This document shows positions 27,112-35,347 of a stretch of 64,000 nt of DNA, piece after piece. Each line of letters begins with the position of its first letter. Within the stretch, counting starts at the first letter, position 1. The DNA is from Pseudomonas sp. stari2 (GTDB taxonomy: Bacteria > Pseudomonadota > Gammaproteobacteria > Pseudomonadales > Pseudomonadaceae), in contig NZ_CP099760.1 of assembly GCF_040760005.1 (NCBI RefSeq), positions 3,405,501 through 3,469,500 of the forward strand. The letters run 5' to 3'. The notes under the pieces are model-generated. The model was not told the origin of the DNA and ran no database searches. It saw only the letters and a list, made by a program, of their open reading frames with translations. A program made the position numbers and the translations under genes.

Positions 27112-28043
27112 GGCCGGCCCTCCCCGCGTGGATCGAAGGTGTGCACCGCCGGGTCGACCACGTGTACCGAGGTGTCGGGCGGTTCCGGATGGTCATCCTC
27201 TTCGGTGCGATTCGGGCCGATCCGCACGTAATGGAAGAACCCGGCCAGCACCGCCGCGCCCATGGCCAGCAGGCCAAGCGGTTTGCTGATGCCTTTCCAA
27301 AGGCCCACCAACGGGCTGATCGCCGGATTCTCCGGCAGCCCGGCGTAGATCTTCGGCGTGTCCGCATGATGCAGCACGTACATGACGTGAGTGCCGCCGA
27401 CGCCTTCGGGATCGTAGAGGCCGGCGTTGTCGAAACCACGGCTCTTCAGGTCAACGATGCGTTCGGCCGCGTGGGTCTTCATGTCCTCTTTGGAGCCGAA
27501 GACAATTGCCCCGGTCGGGCAGGTTTTCACGCAGGCCGGCTCCAGCCCCACCGCCACGCGATCCGAACACAGTGTGCATTTGTAGGCCTTGTGGTCCTTC
27601 TGCGAGATGCGCGGAATGTTGAACGGGCACCCGGTGATGCAATAACCGCAACCGATGCAATGGTCCTGATCGAAATCGACGATGCCGTTGGCGTGCTTGA
27701 TGATCGCCCCCGGGCTCGGGCACGCCGCCAGACAACCGGGCTCGGCGCAGTGCATGCAGCCGTCCTTGCGGATCAGCCATTCGAGATTGCCGGTGTCGGT
27801 TTCGTGCTCGGTAAAGCGCATCAGCGTCCATGACTCCGCGCTCAAATCCTGCGGGTTGTCGTAGGTGCCGTGGTTGTGGCCGACCTCGTCGCGCAGCTCG
27901 TTCCATTCCGAGCACGCAACCTGGCAGGCCTTGCAGCCGATGCATTTGGTGGTGTCGATCAGCTTGGCGACTTCCTCCTGATTGCGCACCGAGGGTGCCG
28001 GCGTTGTCGTGGCCGAGCGGGCAATGATGTCTTGGCTGGCCAT
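27108..28043 (-). CDS. fdoH: Formate dehydrogenase beta subunit, iron-sulfur
   Basis: A 311-residue electron-transfer subunit with four [4Fe-4S] clusters. The four Cys groups are [40 protein letters not shown] and CTLCSDRV ... ACVKTCP. A C-terminal hydrophobic helix ([18 protein letters not shown]) anchors it at the membrane. It is translocated with the alpha subunit through Tat. It is immediately downstream of fdoG with no gap. Confidence 0.94.
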   Translation of the reverse strand: MASQDIIARSATTTPAPSVRNQEEVAKLIDTTKCIGCKACQVACSEWNELRDEVGHNHGTYDNPQDLSAESWTLMRFTEHETDTGNLEWLIRKDGCMHCAEPGCLAACPSPGAIIKHANGIVDFDQDHCIGCGYCITGCPFNIPRISQKDHKAYKCTLCSDRVAVGLEPACVKTCPTGAIVFGSKEDMKTHAAERIVDLKSRGFDNAGLYDPEGVGGTHVMYVLHHADTPKIYAGLPENPAISPLVGLWKGISKPLGLLAMGAAVLAGFFHYVRIGPNRTEEDDHPEPPDTSVHVVDPAVHTFDPRGEGRP

Positions 28044-31000
28044 TTATAGTTTCTCCACGTTGACCAGGAATGACTTGGATTCCGGGGTCTGTGTATTGCC
28101 ATCGCCGAGGAACGGCACCAGGGTGTTGGTCAGGTAGCCGTGACGCGTCAGGCCGGTGAAGCCCCAGTGCAGCGGGATGCCGATCTGATGCACGACCTGA
28201 CCGTTGACCTGCAACGGCCGGATCCTTTTGGTCACCACTGCCACCGCTTCGATGAACCCGCGTTTGCAGCTGACCCGTACCCGATCACCGGCAGCGATGC
28301 CCTTCTCTTTCGCCAAGACTTCACCGATTTCCACGAACTGCTCCGGTTGGGCAATCGCATTCAACCGGCAATGTTTGCTCCAGAAGTGGAAATGCTCGGT
28401 CAGCCGGTAACTGGTGGCGGCGTACGGGTAATCCTTGGCCACGCCGAGGCTGTCCCACACCGAATCGAAGATCCGCGCCGCCGGGTTGCTGGTGGCTTTC
28501 TTGTTTTCGGGATGCAGCGGGTTGATGCCGATCGGCGTTTCGAACGGCTCGTAGTGCTCGGGGAATGGCCCTTCGTTCATCTTGTCGACGGCGAAGAATC
28601 GCGCCACGCCTTCGGGGTTCATGATGAACGGGTTCATTCCGGCTTCCGGCGGCACGTCGGCCTTGTAGTCCGGCACGTCGGTGCCACCCCAGGCCTTGCC
28701 GTTCCACCACACCAGACGTTTTTTCGGGTCCCAGGGTTTGCCCTGCATGTCCGCCGAAGCGCGGTTGTAGAGAATCCGCCGGTTGGCCGGCCAGGCCCAC
28801 GCCCAGCCTTGGTGCTGATGCATGCCGTACGGATCGGCGTTGTCGCGCCGGGCCATCTGATTGCCGGCCTCGGTCCAACTGCCGCAGAAAATCCAGCAAC
28901 CGGAGGCGGTGCTGCCGTCATCCTTGAGCTGGGCGAAGGCGGCCAGTTGCGAATTGCCCTTGATCGCCGCGCCCGTGGCGTCGGTGAAGTCAGTGGTGGC
29001 GTAGCCGTTGACCTCCTTGGCGATTTCTTCCGGCGACGGTTCTTCCGGGATCTTGTACGGCCAGGAGAGTTTGAGGATCGGATCGGGATAGGCGCCGCCC
29101 TCGGTCTGATAACGCTGACGCAGGCGCATGAACAGCTCGGTCATGATCCGCACGTCGGTGCGTGACTCGCCCGGGCCGTCGGCGCCTTTCCAGTGCCATT
29201 GCAGCCAGCGACTGCTGTTGACCAGCGAGCCGTCCTCTTCGGCAAAGCAGGTGGTCGGCAGGCGAATGACTTCGGTCTGGATGTCGGCGCTTTTCACATC
29301 GTTGTACGGCCCGACGTTTTCCCAGAACTGCGAGGTTTCAGTGGCCAGCGGGTCCATCACCACCAGCCATTTCAGTTTGGCGAGAGCAGCCATCACCCGG
29401 TTCTTGTCCGGCAGCGCGGCAATCGGGTTGAAGCCCTGGCACATGTAGCCGTTGACCTTGCCCTGCCCCATCAGATCGAACACCTTGAGGATGTCATAGT
29501 TGGGGATGTCGAGTTTCGGCAGGTAATCGTAGGCCCACTGGTTTTCGGCGGTCGCGTTGGCGCCGTACCAGGCTTTCATCAGGCTGACGTGGAACTTGCT
29601 GTAGTTCTGCCAGTAGGACAACTGGCCCGGCCGCAACGGCAATTGCGTGCGTTTCTTGATGTAGGCGTTGTAGTCCTGCTCGGCGTCGGTGGGCAGGGTC
29701 AGGTAACCTGGCAACGAGTTCGACAGCAACCCGAGGTCGGTCAGGCCCTGAATGTTCGAGTGCCCGCGCAAGGCGTTGACCCCGCCGCCGGGCATGCCGA
29801 CGTTGCCCAGCAACAGTTGCACCATCGCCGCGCTGCGGATGATCTGCGAGCCGATCGAGTGCTGGGTCCAGCCCAATGCGTAAAGGATGGTCATGGTCTT
29901 GCCCGGTTGCGAGCAAGTGGCGATTTCCTCCCAGATTTTCTTCATCGCATCGACCGGCATGCCGCAGATCTGGCTCGCCAGGTCGATGTTGTAGCGGCTG
30001 TAATGCTGCTTCATCAATTGATAGACGCAGCGCGGGTCCTGCAGGGTCGGGTCGACTTTGGCAAAGCCGTCCTCGCCCAGCTCGTAACCCCAGCTGGATT
30101 TGTCGGTGTAGCTGCGTTTGGCCGCGTCATAACCGGTGAACAGTCCGTCCTCGAAGCCGAAACCGGCTTTGACAATGAACGACACGTCGGTGTAGTTGCG
30201 CACGTATTCGTGCTGGATCTTGTCCTCGGTCAGCAGGTAATTGATCAGCCCGCCCATGAACGCGATGTCGCTGCCGGTGCGAATCGGCGCGTAGTAATCG
30301 GCCACGGACGCGGTTCGGGTAAACCTGGGGTCGACGACAATCAGCCGCGCCGCATTGTGCGCTTTGGCTTCGGTCACCCATTTGAAGCCGCATGGATGCG
30401 CTTCAGCGGAGTTGCCACCCATCACCAGGATCAGATTCGCGTTGGCGATATCGGTCCAGGTGTTGGTCATGGCTCCACGGCCGTACGTCGGGGCAAGACT
30501 TGCCACCGTCGGGCCGTGTCAGACACGCGCCTGGTTATCGAACCCCAGCATGCCGAGACTGCGCACCACCTTGTGGGTGATGTAGCCCGCTTCGTTGGAC
30601 GCCGCCGACGCTGCGAGGAACCCGGTGGTCAGCCAGCGGTTCACCGTTTGCCCCTGGGCGTTCTTCTCGACGAAATTGGCGTCGCGGTCGGCCTTCATCA
30701 GGTCGGCGACGCGGTCGAGGGCTTCATCCCAGGTGATCCGGGTCCATTCGCTGCTGCCGGGCTTGCGCACCTGCGGGTACTGCAGGCGGCCCGGGCTGTG
30801 AATGAAGTCCAGCAGGCCGGCGCCTTTCGGGCACAGGGTGCCGCGGTTGACCGGGTGGTCGGCGTCGCCCTCGATATGGATGATGTTTTGCGCAACGTTC
30901 TTCGCGGCATCGCCCTGGCTGTACATGATCAAACCGCAACCGACCGAGCAATACGGGCAGGTGTTGCGGGTTTCATGGGTGTGGGCAAGCTTGAAGTGGC

Positions 31001-31109
31001 GCACCTGCTCGGCGAAGGCCAGCGTCGGGGCCATGCCCAACGCGCCCAGGCTTGAGCCTGCAAGGCCGATACCGGCGACCTTGAAGAACTGACGACGGCT
31101 GAGATCCAT
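28044..31109 (-). CDS. fdoG: Formate dehydrogenase alpha subunit, selenocysteine-containing
   Basis: A 1021-residue molybdopterin enzyme encoded across an in-frame UGA at 30519-30521, residue 197, which codes for selenocysteine (E. coli FdnG has it at 196). The frame before it ends ...FDNQARV and after it resumes HGPTVASLAPTYGRGAM, the normal family sequence. The N-terminus is a Tat signal (SRRQFFK), followed by a [4Fe-4S] site, CPYCSVGC, with a fourth Cys in GTLCPKG. A gene caller would split this into two pieces. The ATG at 31109 follows AGGAG. It oxidises formate to CO2 in the periplasm. Confidence 0.96.
30479..30521 (-). promoter_or_regulatory. SECIS element of fdoG
   Basis: Reading the minus strand, the UGA (30521-30519) is followed by CACGGCCCGACGGTGG and then GCAAGTCTTGC, closely matching E. 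coli fdnG and fdhF SECIS sequence. A stem with an AGUCU-type apical loop can form within 40 bases, where SelB binds. Confidence 0.85.
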
Positions 31110-31130
31110 CGTGCACTCCTGATCAGGTGG

Positions 31131-31156
31131 AACCCGGTACTTGAGCCGGGTTTTTT
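31131..31156. terminator. Hairpin with T tract in the fdoG leader / patB upstream region
   Basis: AACCCGG (31131-31137), loop TACTTGAG, CCGGGTT (31146-31152), with six T on the plus strand up to 31156. It lies 22 bases upstream of the fdoG start. No plus-strand gene ends here, so on the fdoG message it would be a leader hairpin rather than a terminator. The 219-base region shows no other clear element. Confidence 0.4.
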
Positions 31157-31328
31157 CTGGACATTCACGGTGGCGGCAAGCGAGTGCCGACTTTTTCACT
31201 GTAGACAACGGCGCCGTGGTCTGTGTGAAAACCGACCGTCGGCCATTCGTCGGTCACAAGTTCGCGCCCGCAGGGGCTGGAGGTTTATCATCGCCGGCAC
31301 GACCCATCTCCGCCCTCAGAGACCGCGC

Positions 31329-32483
31329 ATGACTTTCGATTTTGATCAGGTATTCGACCGCCACGACACCGGCAGCACCAAGTGGAGCCGCTATGCGGCC
31401 GATGTGTTGCCGATGTGGGTCGCTGACATGGATTTCGCGGCGCCGCCGGTGGTCATCGAGGCGCTGCAACAGCGTCTGCTGCACCCCTTGGTCGGCTACA
31501 GCGTCGCCCAGGACAATTTGCGCGAGGCCATCGTCGCCGACCTCTGGAACAAGTTCGCCTGGCGGGTCAAACCGCAGGAGCTGATCTTCCTGCCGGGTGT
31601 CGAGTCGGGTTTCAACATGGCGCTCAAGGCGCTGGTGCAGCCACAGCAGAATGTCGTGGTGCAAACCCCGAACTACCCGCCGCTGCGCCATGCACCGGGC
31701 CATTGGGGCCTGAACAAGGTCGAGCTGGAATTCAACGCCCGGGCCGACGGCACCTACGCCACACCGCTGGATGCCTTGCGTGAATCCCTGACCGGTGGGG
31801 GCGCCTTGCTGCTGAGCAACCCGCACAACCCGATCGGCAAGGTCTTCGATCGTGAAGAACTGCAAGCGGTGGCCGACATCTGCGTGTCGCAGAACGCCTG
31901 GATCATCTCCGACGAAATCCACGCCGAGCTGTGCTACGACGGTCGCGTGCACATTCCGACCGCGTCCCTGAGCCCGGAAATCGCTCAGCGCACCATCACC
32001 CTGATGTCGGCGAGCAAGGCCTACAACATTGCCGGCCTCAAGACCTCGTTCATGATCATTCAGGACACCGCCCTGCGCGAGCGGGTCAACCACGCCCGCT
32101 GCGGCATGGTGGACAGCGTCAACCCGCTGGGCATGGAAGCCACCCGCGTGGCGTACAGCGAAGCCGGGCCGTGGCTGAAAGAACTCAAGCACTACCTGCA
32201 AGCCAACCGTGACTGGCTGGTGGACGCGGTTCGCAGCCGCCTGCCGGGTGTGACGATCAACGTGCCGCAGGGCACTTATCTGGCGTGGCTCGATTGCTCG
32301 GCCCTTGGGCTGGACAATCCGCAGCAGTTCTTCCTCGAACAGGCTCGCGTCGGACTCAGCCCGGGCATCGATTTCGGTGACCAGAGCCAGCAGTTCGTGC
32401 GCCTGAATTTCGGTTGTCCGCGTTCGTTGCTGGAAGAAGGCATTGCGCGGATGGAACGCAGTCTGGCCGCACGCCAGGCCTGA
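31329..32483 (+). CDS. patB: PatB/MalY-type C-S lyase (cystathionine beta-lyase)
   Basis: A 384-residue PLP enzyme of the MalY/PatB branch of class I/II aminotransferases. The N-terminus FDFDQVFDRHDTGSTKWSRY and LPMWVADMDFAAPPVV are diagnostic, and the Schiff-base Lys is in LMSASKAYNIAGLKTSF. Members cleave cystathionine and related C-S bonds to release thiols; some also act as regulators. The ATG at 31329 is chosen because the family motif begins there; the open frame extends about 53 codons upstream without homology. It is divergent from fdoG and monocistronic. Confidence 0.88.
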   Translation: MTFDFDQVFDRHDTGSTKWSRYAADVLPMWVADMDFAAPPVVIEALQQRLLHPLVGYSVAQDNLREAIVADLWNKFAWRVKPQELIFLPGVESGFNMALKALVQPQQNVVVQTPNYPPLRHAPGHWGLNKVELEFNARADGTYATPLDALRESLTGGGALLLSNPHNPIGKVFDREELQAVADICVSQNAWIISDEIHAELCYDGRVHIPTASLSPEIAQRTITLMSASKAYNIAGLKTSFMIIQDTALRERVNHARCGMVDSVNPLGMEATRVAYSEAGPWLKELKHYLQANRDWLVDAVRSRLPGVTINVPQGTYLAWLDCSALGLDNPQQFFLEQARVGLSPGIDFGDQSQQFVRLNFGCPRSLLEEGIARMERSLAARQA

Positions 32484-32573
32484 ATCCCGTAGAGGTCATC
32501 GTCAATCCGATCGAACTCATGGCAAAGATGCCGAGTCAACCGGCCACACCTGCCATGAACCCGGAGATTGACG

Positions 32574-33431
32574 ATGACCGACTATCCCACCCCACCGTTT
32601 CCGCAACAGGCGCAAGCCGTACCCGGTTCCCAACGCAAGATGGAGCCGTATCCCGATTGCGGCGAGCAAAGCTATACCGGCTCGGGTCGCCTCGCCGGCA
32701 AGATCGCCCTGATCACCGGAGCCGACAGTGGCATCGGTCGCGCCGTGGCCATCGCCTTCGCCCGTGAAGGCGCCGATGTAGCGGTCGCCTACCTCAACGA
32801 ACACGAAGATGCCCGGGAAACGGCACGCTGGGTCGAGCAGGCCGGGCGTCAGTGTCTGTTGCTGCCGTGCGATATCGCACAGAAAGCCCACTGCCAGGCA
32901 TTGGTGAACCAGACCGTTGAACGCTTCGGCCGCATCGATGTGCTGGTCAATAACGCCGCGTTCCAGATGACCCACGAAACATTCGAAGAAATTCCCGATG
33001 ACGAATGGCTGATGACCTTCGACGTCAACATCACTGCGATTTTCCGTCTGTGCCAGGCGGCGCTCAAACACATGGGCCGTGGCGCCTCGATCATCAACAC
33101 CAGTTCAGTCAATTCGGACATGCCCAAACCCACCCTGCTCGCCTATGCCACCACCAAAGGGGCGATTGCCAACTTCACCGGCGGTCTGGCACAAATGCTC
33201 GGCCCTCGTGGCATTCGCGTGAACTGCGTGGCACCGGGGCCGATCTGGACCCCACTGATTGTTTCGACCATGCCGGACGAAGAAGTCCAGCACTTTGGTG
33301 AGCAAACGCCGCTCGGCCGGCCGGGACAACCGGTTGAAGTCGCGCCGATCTACGTGCTGCTCGCTTCGGACGAGGCCAGCTATATCACCGGGCAGCGCTA
33401 TGGGGTCACGGGCGGCAAACCGATGCTCTGA
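32574..33431 (+). CDS. SDR family oxidoreductase (YghA/YhdG-like)
   Basis: A 285-residue short-chain dehydrogenase. The cofactor motif is LITGADSGIGRAVAIAFAR (residues ~47-65), NNAAF is the NNAG-type motif, the catalytic Ser is in INTSSVNSD and the Tyr-Lys pair is in YATTKGAI. The proline-rich N-terminal extension (TDYPTPPFPQQAQAVPGSQ) is typical of the YghA/general-stress 39-type subgroup. CGGAGA precedes the ATG at 32574. The substrate is unknown; relatives are general-stress proteins. Confidence 0.87.
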   Translation: MTDYPTPPFPQQAQAVPGSQRKMEPYPDCGEQSYTGSGRLAGKIALITGADSGIGRAVAIAFAREGADVAVAYLNEHEDARETARWVEQAGRQCLLLPCDIAQKAHCQALVNQTVERFGRIDVLVNNAAFQMTHETFEEIPDDEWLMTFDVNITAIFRLCQAALKHMGRGASIINTSSVNSDMPKPTLLAYATTKGAIANFTGGLAQMLGPRGIRVNCVAPGPIWTPLIVSTMPDEEVQHFGEQTPLGRPGQPVEVAPIYVLLASDEASYITGQRYGVTGGKPML

Positions 33432-33453
33432 CGGTCACGGCGGTCCATGAACC

Positions 33454-34797
33454 ATGAGCTTCATTATCTGGGTCACAGTGCTTGGTGCGGTTCTGCTGAT
33501 CCTTGCGCTGACATCGTCCTACCTGCGCTGGCTGCCGGTCACAACCTCGGCTGTGTGTCTGCTGCTCGGCATCGGTATCGGGCCGGGCGGTCTCGATCTG
33601 TTGAAGCTGCCGCTGGAGCAGGCATCCTCATGGATGGAACATCTGACCGAAGTCGCGGTGCTGTTTTCGCTGTTCGTCTGCGGCTTGAAGCTGCGTCTGC
33701 CGCTGCGCGACAAACGTTGGCGGATCGCCTTCGGCCTGGCCGGGCCGGTGATGGTGCTGACGATCATCGGCGTCAGCCTGCTGCTGCATTACGGTCTGGA
33801 TCTGGGCTGGGGGCCGTCATTGTTGATCGGCGCGATTCTGGCGCCCACCGACCCGGTATTGGCTTCTCTGGTGCAAGTCAATGACGCGCGAGACATCGAC
33901 AGTGTGCGCTTCGGACTGTCGGGTGAAGCCGGACTCAATGACGGGATTGCCTTTCCGTTCGTGATCCTTGGGTTGTTGTGGCTTAAGGGCGATGGCCTGG
34001 CTGCCGAGTGGAGCAACTGGATAACACATGACGTGCTGTGGGCGGTTCCTGCCGGATTGCTCACCGGCTACTGGCTGGGTCGCGGGATCGGACGGGTTAC
34101 CCTCGCCTTGCAGCTGCGCAACGAAGACAGCACGGTAAGCCCCAACGATTATCTGACCCTGGCCCTGATTGCGCTGGCCTATGTGGTGGCTGACGCCATT
34201 GGCGGCTACGGCTTTTTGTCGGTGTTTGCCGCAGGGCTGGGCTTACGCCAGGAGGAAGTGAAATCCACCGGTGCCAGTGAGCCGCCGGCTGAACATCTGG
34301 TTCAACCGGTAGTCGGCCATCAGCACGTCGAACCGCAACACGCCGTGCATGGCGATACCGAACGGCTGGAGGACAGCCAAGTGGCCGCCGGGATCATGAT
34401 GGGCGACATGCTCGCCTTCGGCAGTCTGGTCGAGCGGGCGATGGAAGTGTTTCTGGTCACCCTGCTCGGCGTGGTGCTCGCTACGCACTGGGACTGGCGG
34501 GCGCTGTGGGTGGGCGGCGTTCTGTTTCTCGTCATCCGTCCGCTCTGTGTAGCGCTGATGCCGTGGGGAACGCTGCTGAAGTGGCGTCAGCGGAGGCTGA
34601 TCGGATGGTTCGGCATTCGTGGCATCGGCAGTCTTTTCTACCTGTTCTATGCCCTGAATCATGGGCTGAGCGACACTGTGGCGAGCCAGTGCACTGACCT
34701 GACGTTATCCGTCGTGTCGCTGAGTATTTTGCTGCACGGCATCAGCACGCAGCCAGTCCTCACCCGCTACGAGCAGCTGAAGGAACAGGAAACATGA
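33454..34797 (+). CDS. CPA1-type cation/proton antiporter with His-rich loop
   Basis: A 447-residue inner-membrane antiporter with about 11-12 TM helices. GAILAPTDPVLASLVQV (the T-D-P motif) and GLSGEAGLNDGIAFPF (N-D motif) are the CPA1/NhaP ion-binding signatures. Residues ~270-318 form a hydrophilic loop rich in His and Glu (EHLVQPVVGHQHVEPQHAVH), unusual for the family and possibly a pH or metal sensor. It starts 22 bases after the SDR stop, so the two are likely cotranscribed. The ion (Na+, K+) is not evident. Confidence 0.85.
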   Translation: MSFIIWVTVLGAVLLILALTSSYLRWLPVTTSAVCLLLGIGIGPGGLDLLKLPLEQASSWMEHLTEVAVLFSLFVCGLKLRLPLRDKRWRIAFGLAGPVMVLTIIGVSLLLHYGLDLGWGPSLLIGAILAPTDPVLASLVQVNDARDIDSVRFGLSGEAGLNDGIAFPFVILGLLWLKGDGLAAEWSNWITHDVLWAVPAGLLTGYWLGRGIGRVTLALQLRNEDSTVSPNDYLTLALIALAYVVADAIGGYGFLSVFAAGLGLRQEEVKSTGASEPPAEHLVQPVVGHQHVEPQHAVHGDTERLEDSQVAAGIMMGDMLAFGSLVERAMEVFLVTLLGVVLATHWDWRALWVGGVLFLVIRPLCVALMPWGTLLKWRQRRLIGWFGIRGIGSLFYLFYALNHGLSDTVASQCTDLTLSVVSLSILLHGISTQPVLTRYEQLKEQET

Positions 34798-34988
34798 TGA
34801 GTGCGAGCTACTTGCCTGCACGGAAACATCAAGAATCCTTCTCAAAATAAATGGATCCCTCGCCGTTTGCCCGCAGTCACAACCTTAACGCCTCGTTGAT
34901 TTCGATCGGCGAGGTTCGACAGGCTCGCTTCTCCTCTGCGGCAATGAATGCCCGGCACGTGGAATCTCGAAAAACAAGGCCAAAGGTC

Positions 34989-35288
34989 ATGAAAGAAGGC
35001 TCATCAACATTCGCGAAAATCAAGGCTTGCAGAACCCTCGCGCTGGAACGCAACAGGGCTCTGTTCGAAGAGGCCCGGGCGCTCAATCGCAAGGCCAACG
35101 AATTACTGGAAGGTGAGAATCTGGATATCGAGCAATTCGAACGCTATCGGGCCGTGCGCCGCAAAGCCGACCGGCAATTCGAAGACGCGATAGATCATCT
35201 GAGCGTGCTGAACGAAGATTTCCCGCCTCTTCAAACATCGTCGCCCAATGCCGGTGGTCCGCGCCGCGAGCTTGAAACCCGGCTCTGA
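34989..35288 (+). CDS. Small hypothetical protein, charged and helical
   Basis: A 99-residue protein of no recognised family. It is highly charged and predicted helical, with heptad-like spacing (RALFEEARALNRKANELL, then EQFERYRAVRRKADRQFED), suggesting a short coiled coil. The ATG at 34989 is preceded by AAGG; the frame also runs open from 34851, but that part (34851-34988) has no obvious coding character. It is followed by a good terminator at 35301. I cannot propose a function. Confidence 0.55.
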   Translation: MKEGSSTFAKIKACRTLALERNRALFEEARALNRKANELLEGENLDIEQFERYRAVRRKADRQFEDAIDHLSVLNEDFPPLQTSSPNAGGPRRELETRL

Positions 35289-35300
35289 ACCTCCCCCTAA

Positions 35301-35326
35301 AGCCTGGCCTCATGGCCGGGCTTTTC
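35301..35326. terminator. Intrinsic terminator between convergent genes
   Basis: AGCCTGGCC (35301-35309), loop TCAT, GGCCGGGCT (35314-35322) with one G-U pair, followed by TTTT-type bases. It lies between the small plus-strand gene and the minus-strand histidine kinase, so it may serve both. Confidence 0.75.
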
Positions 35327-35347
35327 ATTGGCAGACGCGATCTGCCT

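Noticed and set aside
30507..30521. Interpretation of fdoG as a pseudogene broken by a stop codon
   Set aside because: The stop is UGA at the conserved selenocysteine position, followed by a SECIS and with selA, selB and selC adjacent.
29193..31055. Long plus-strand frame opposite fdoG
   Set aside because: Antisense shadow of a strongly conserved enzyme; no recognisable domains.
34896..34909. TTGAT-TTCG-ATCGG as a possible ANR box before the small protein gene
   Set aside because: Only three of five positions match in the second half-site, and nothing else ties the gene to oxygen control.
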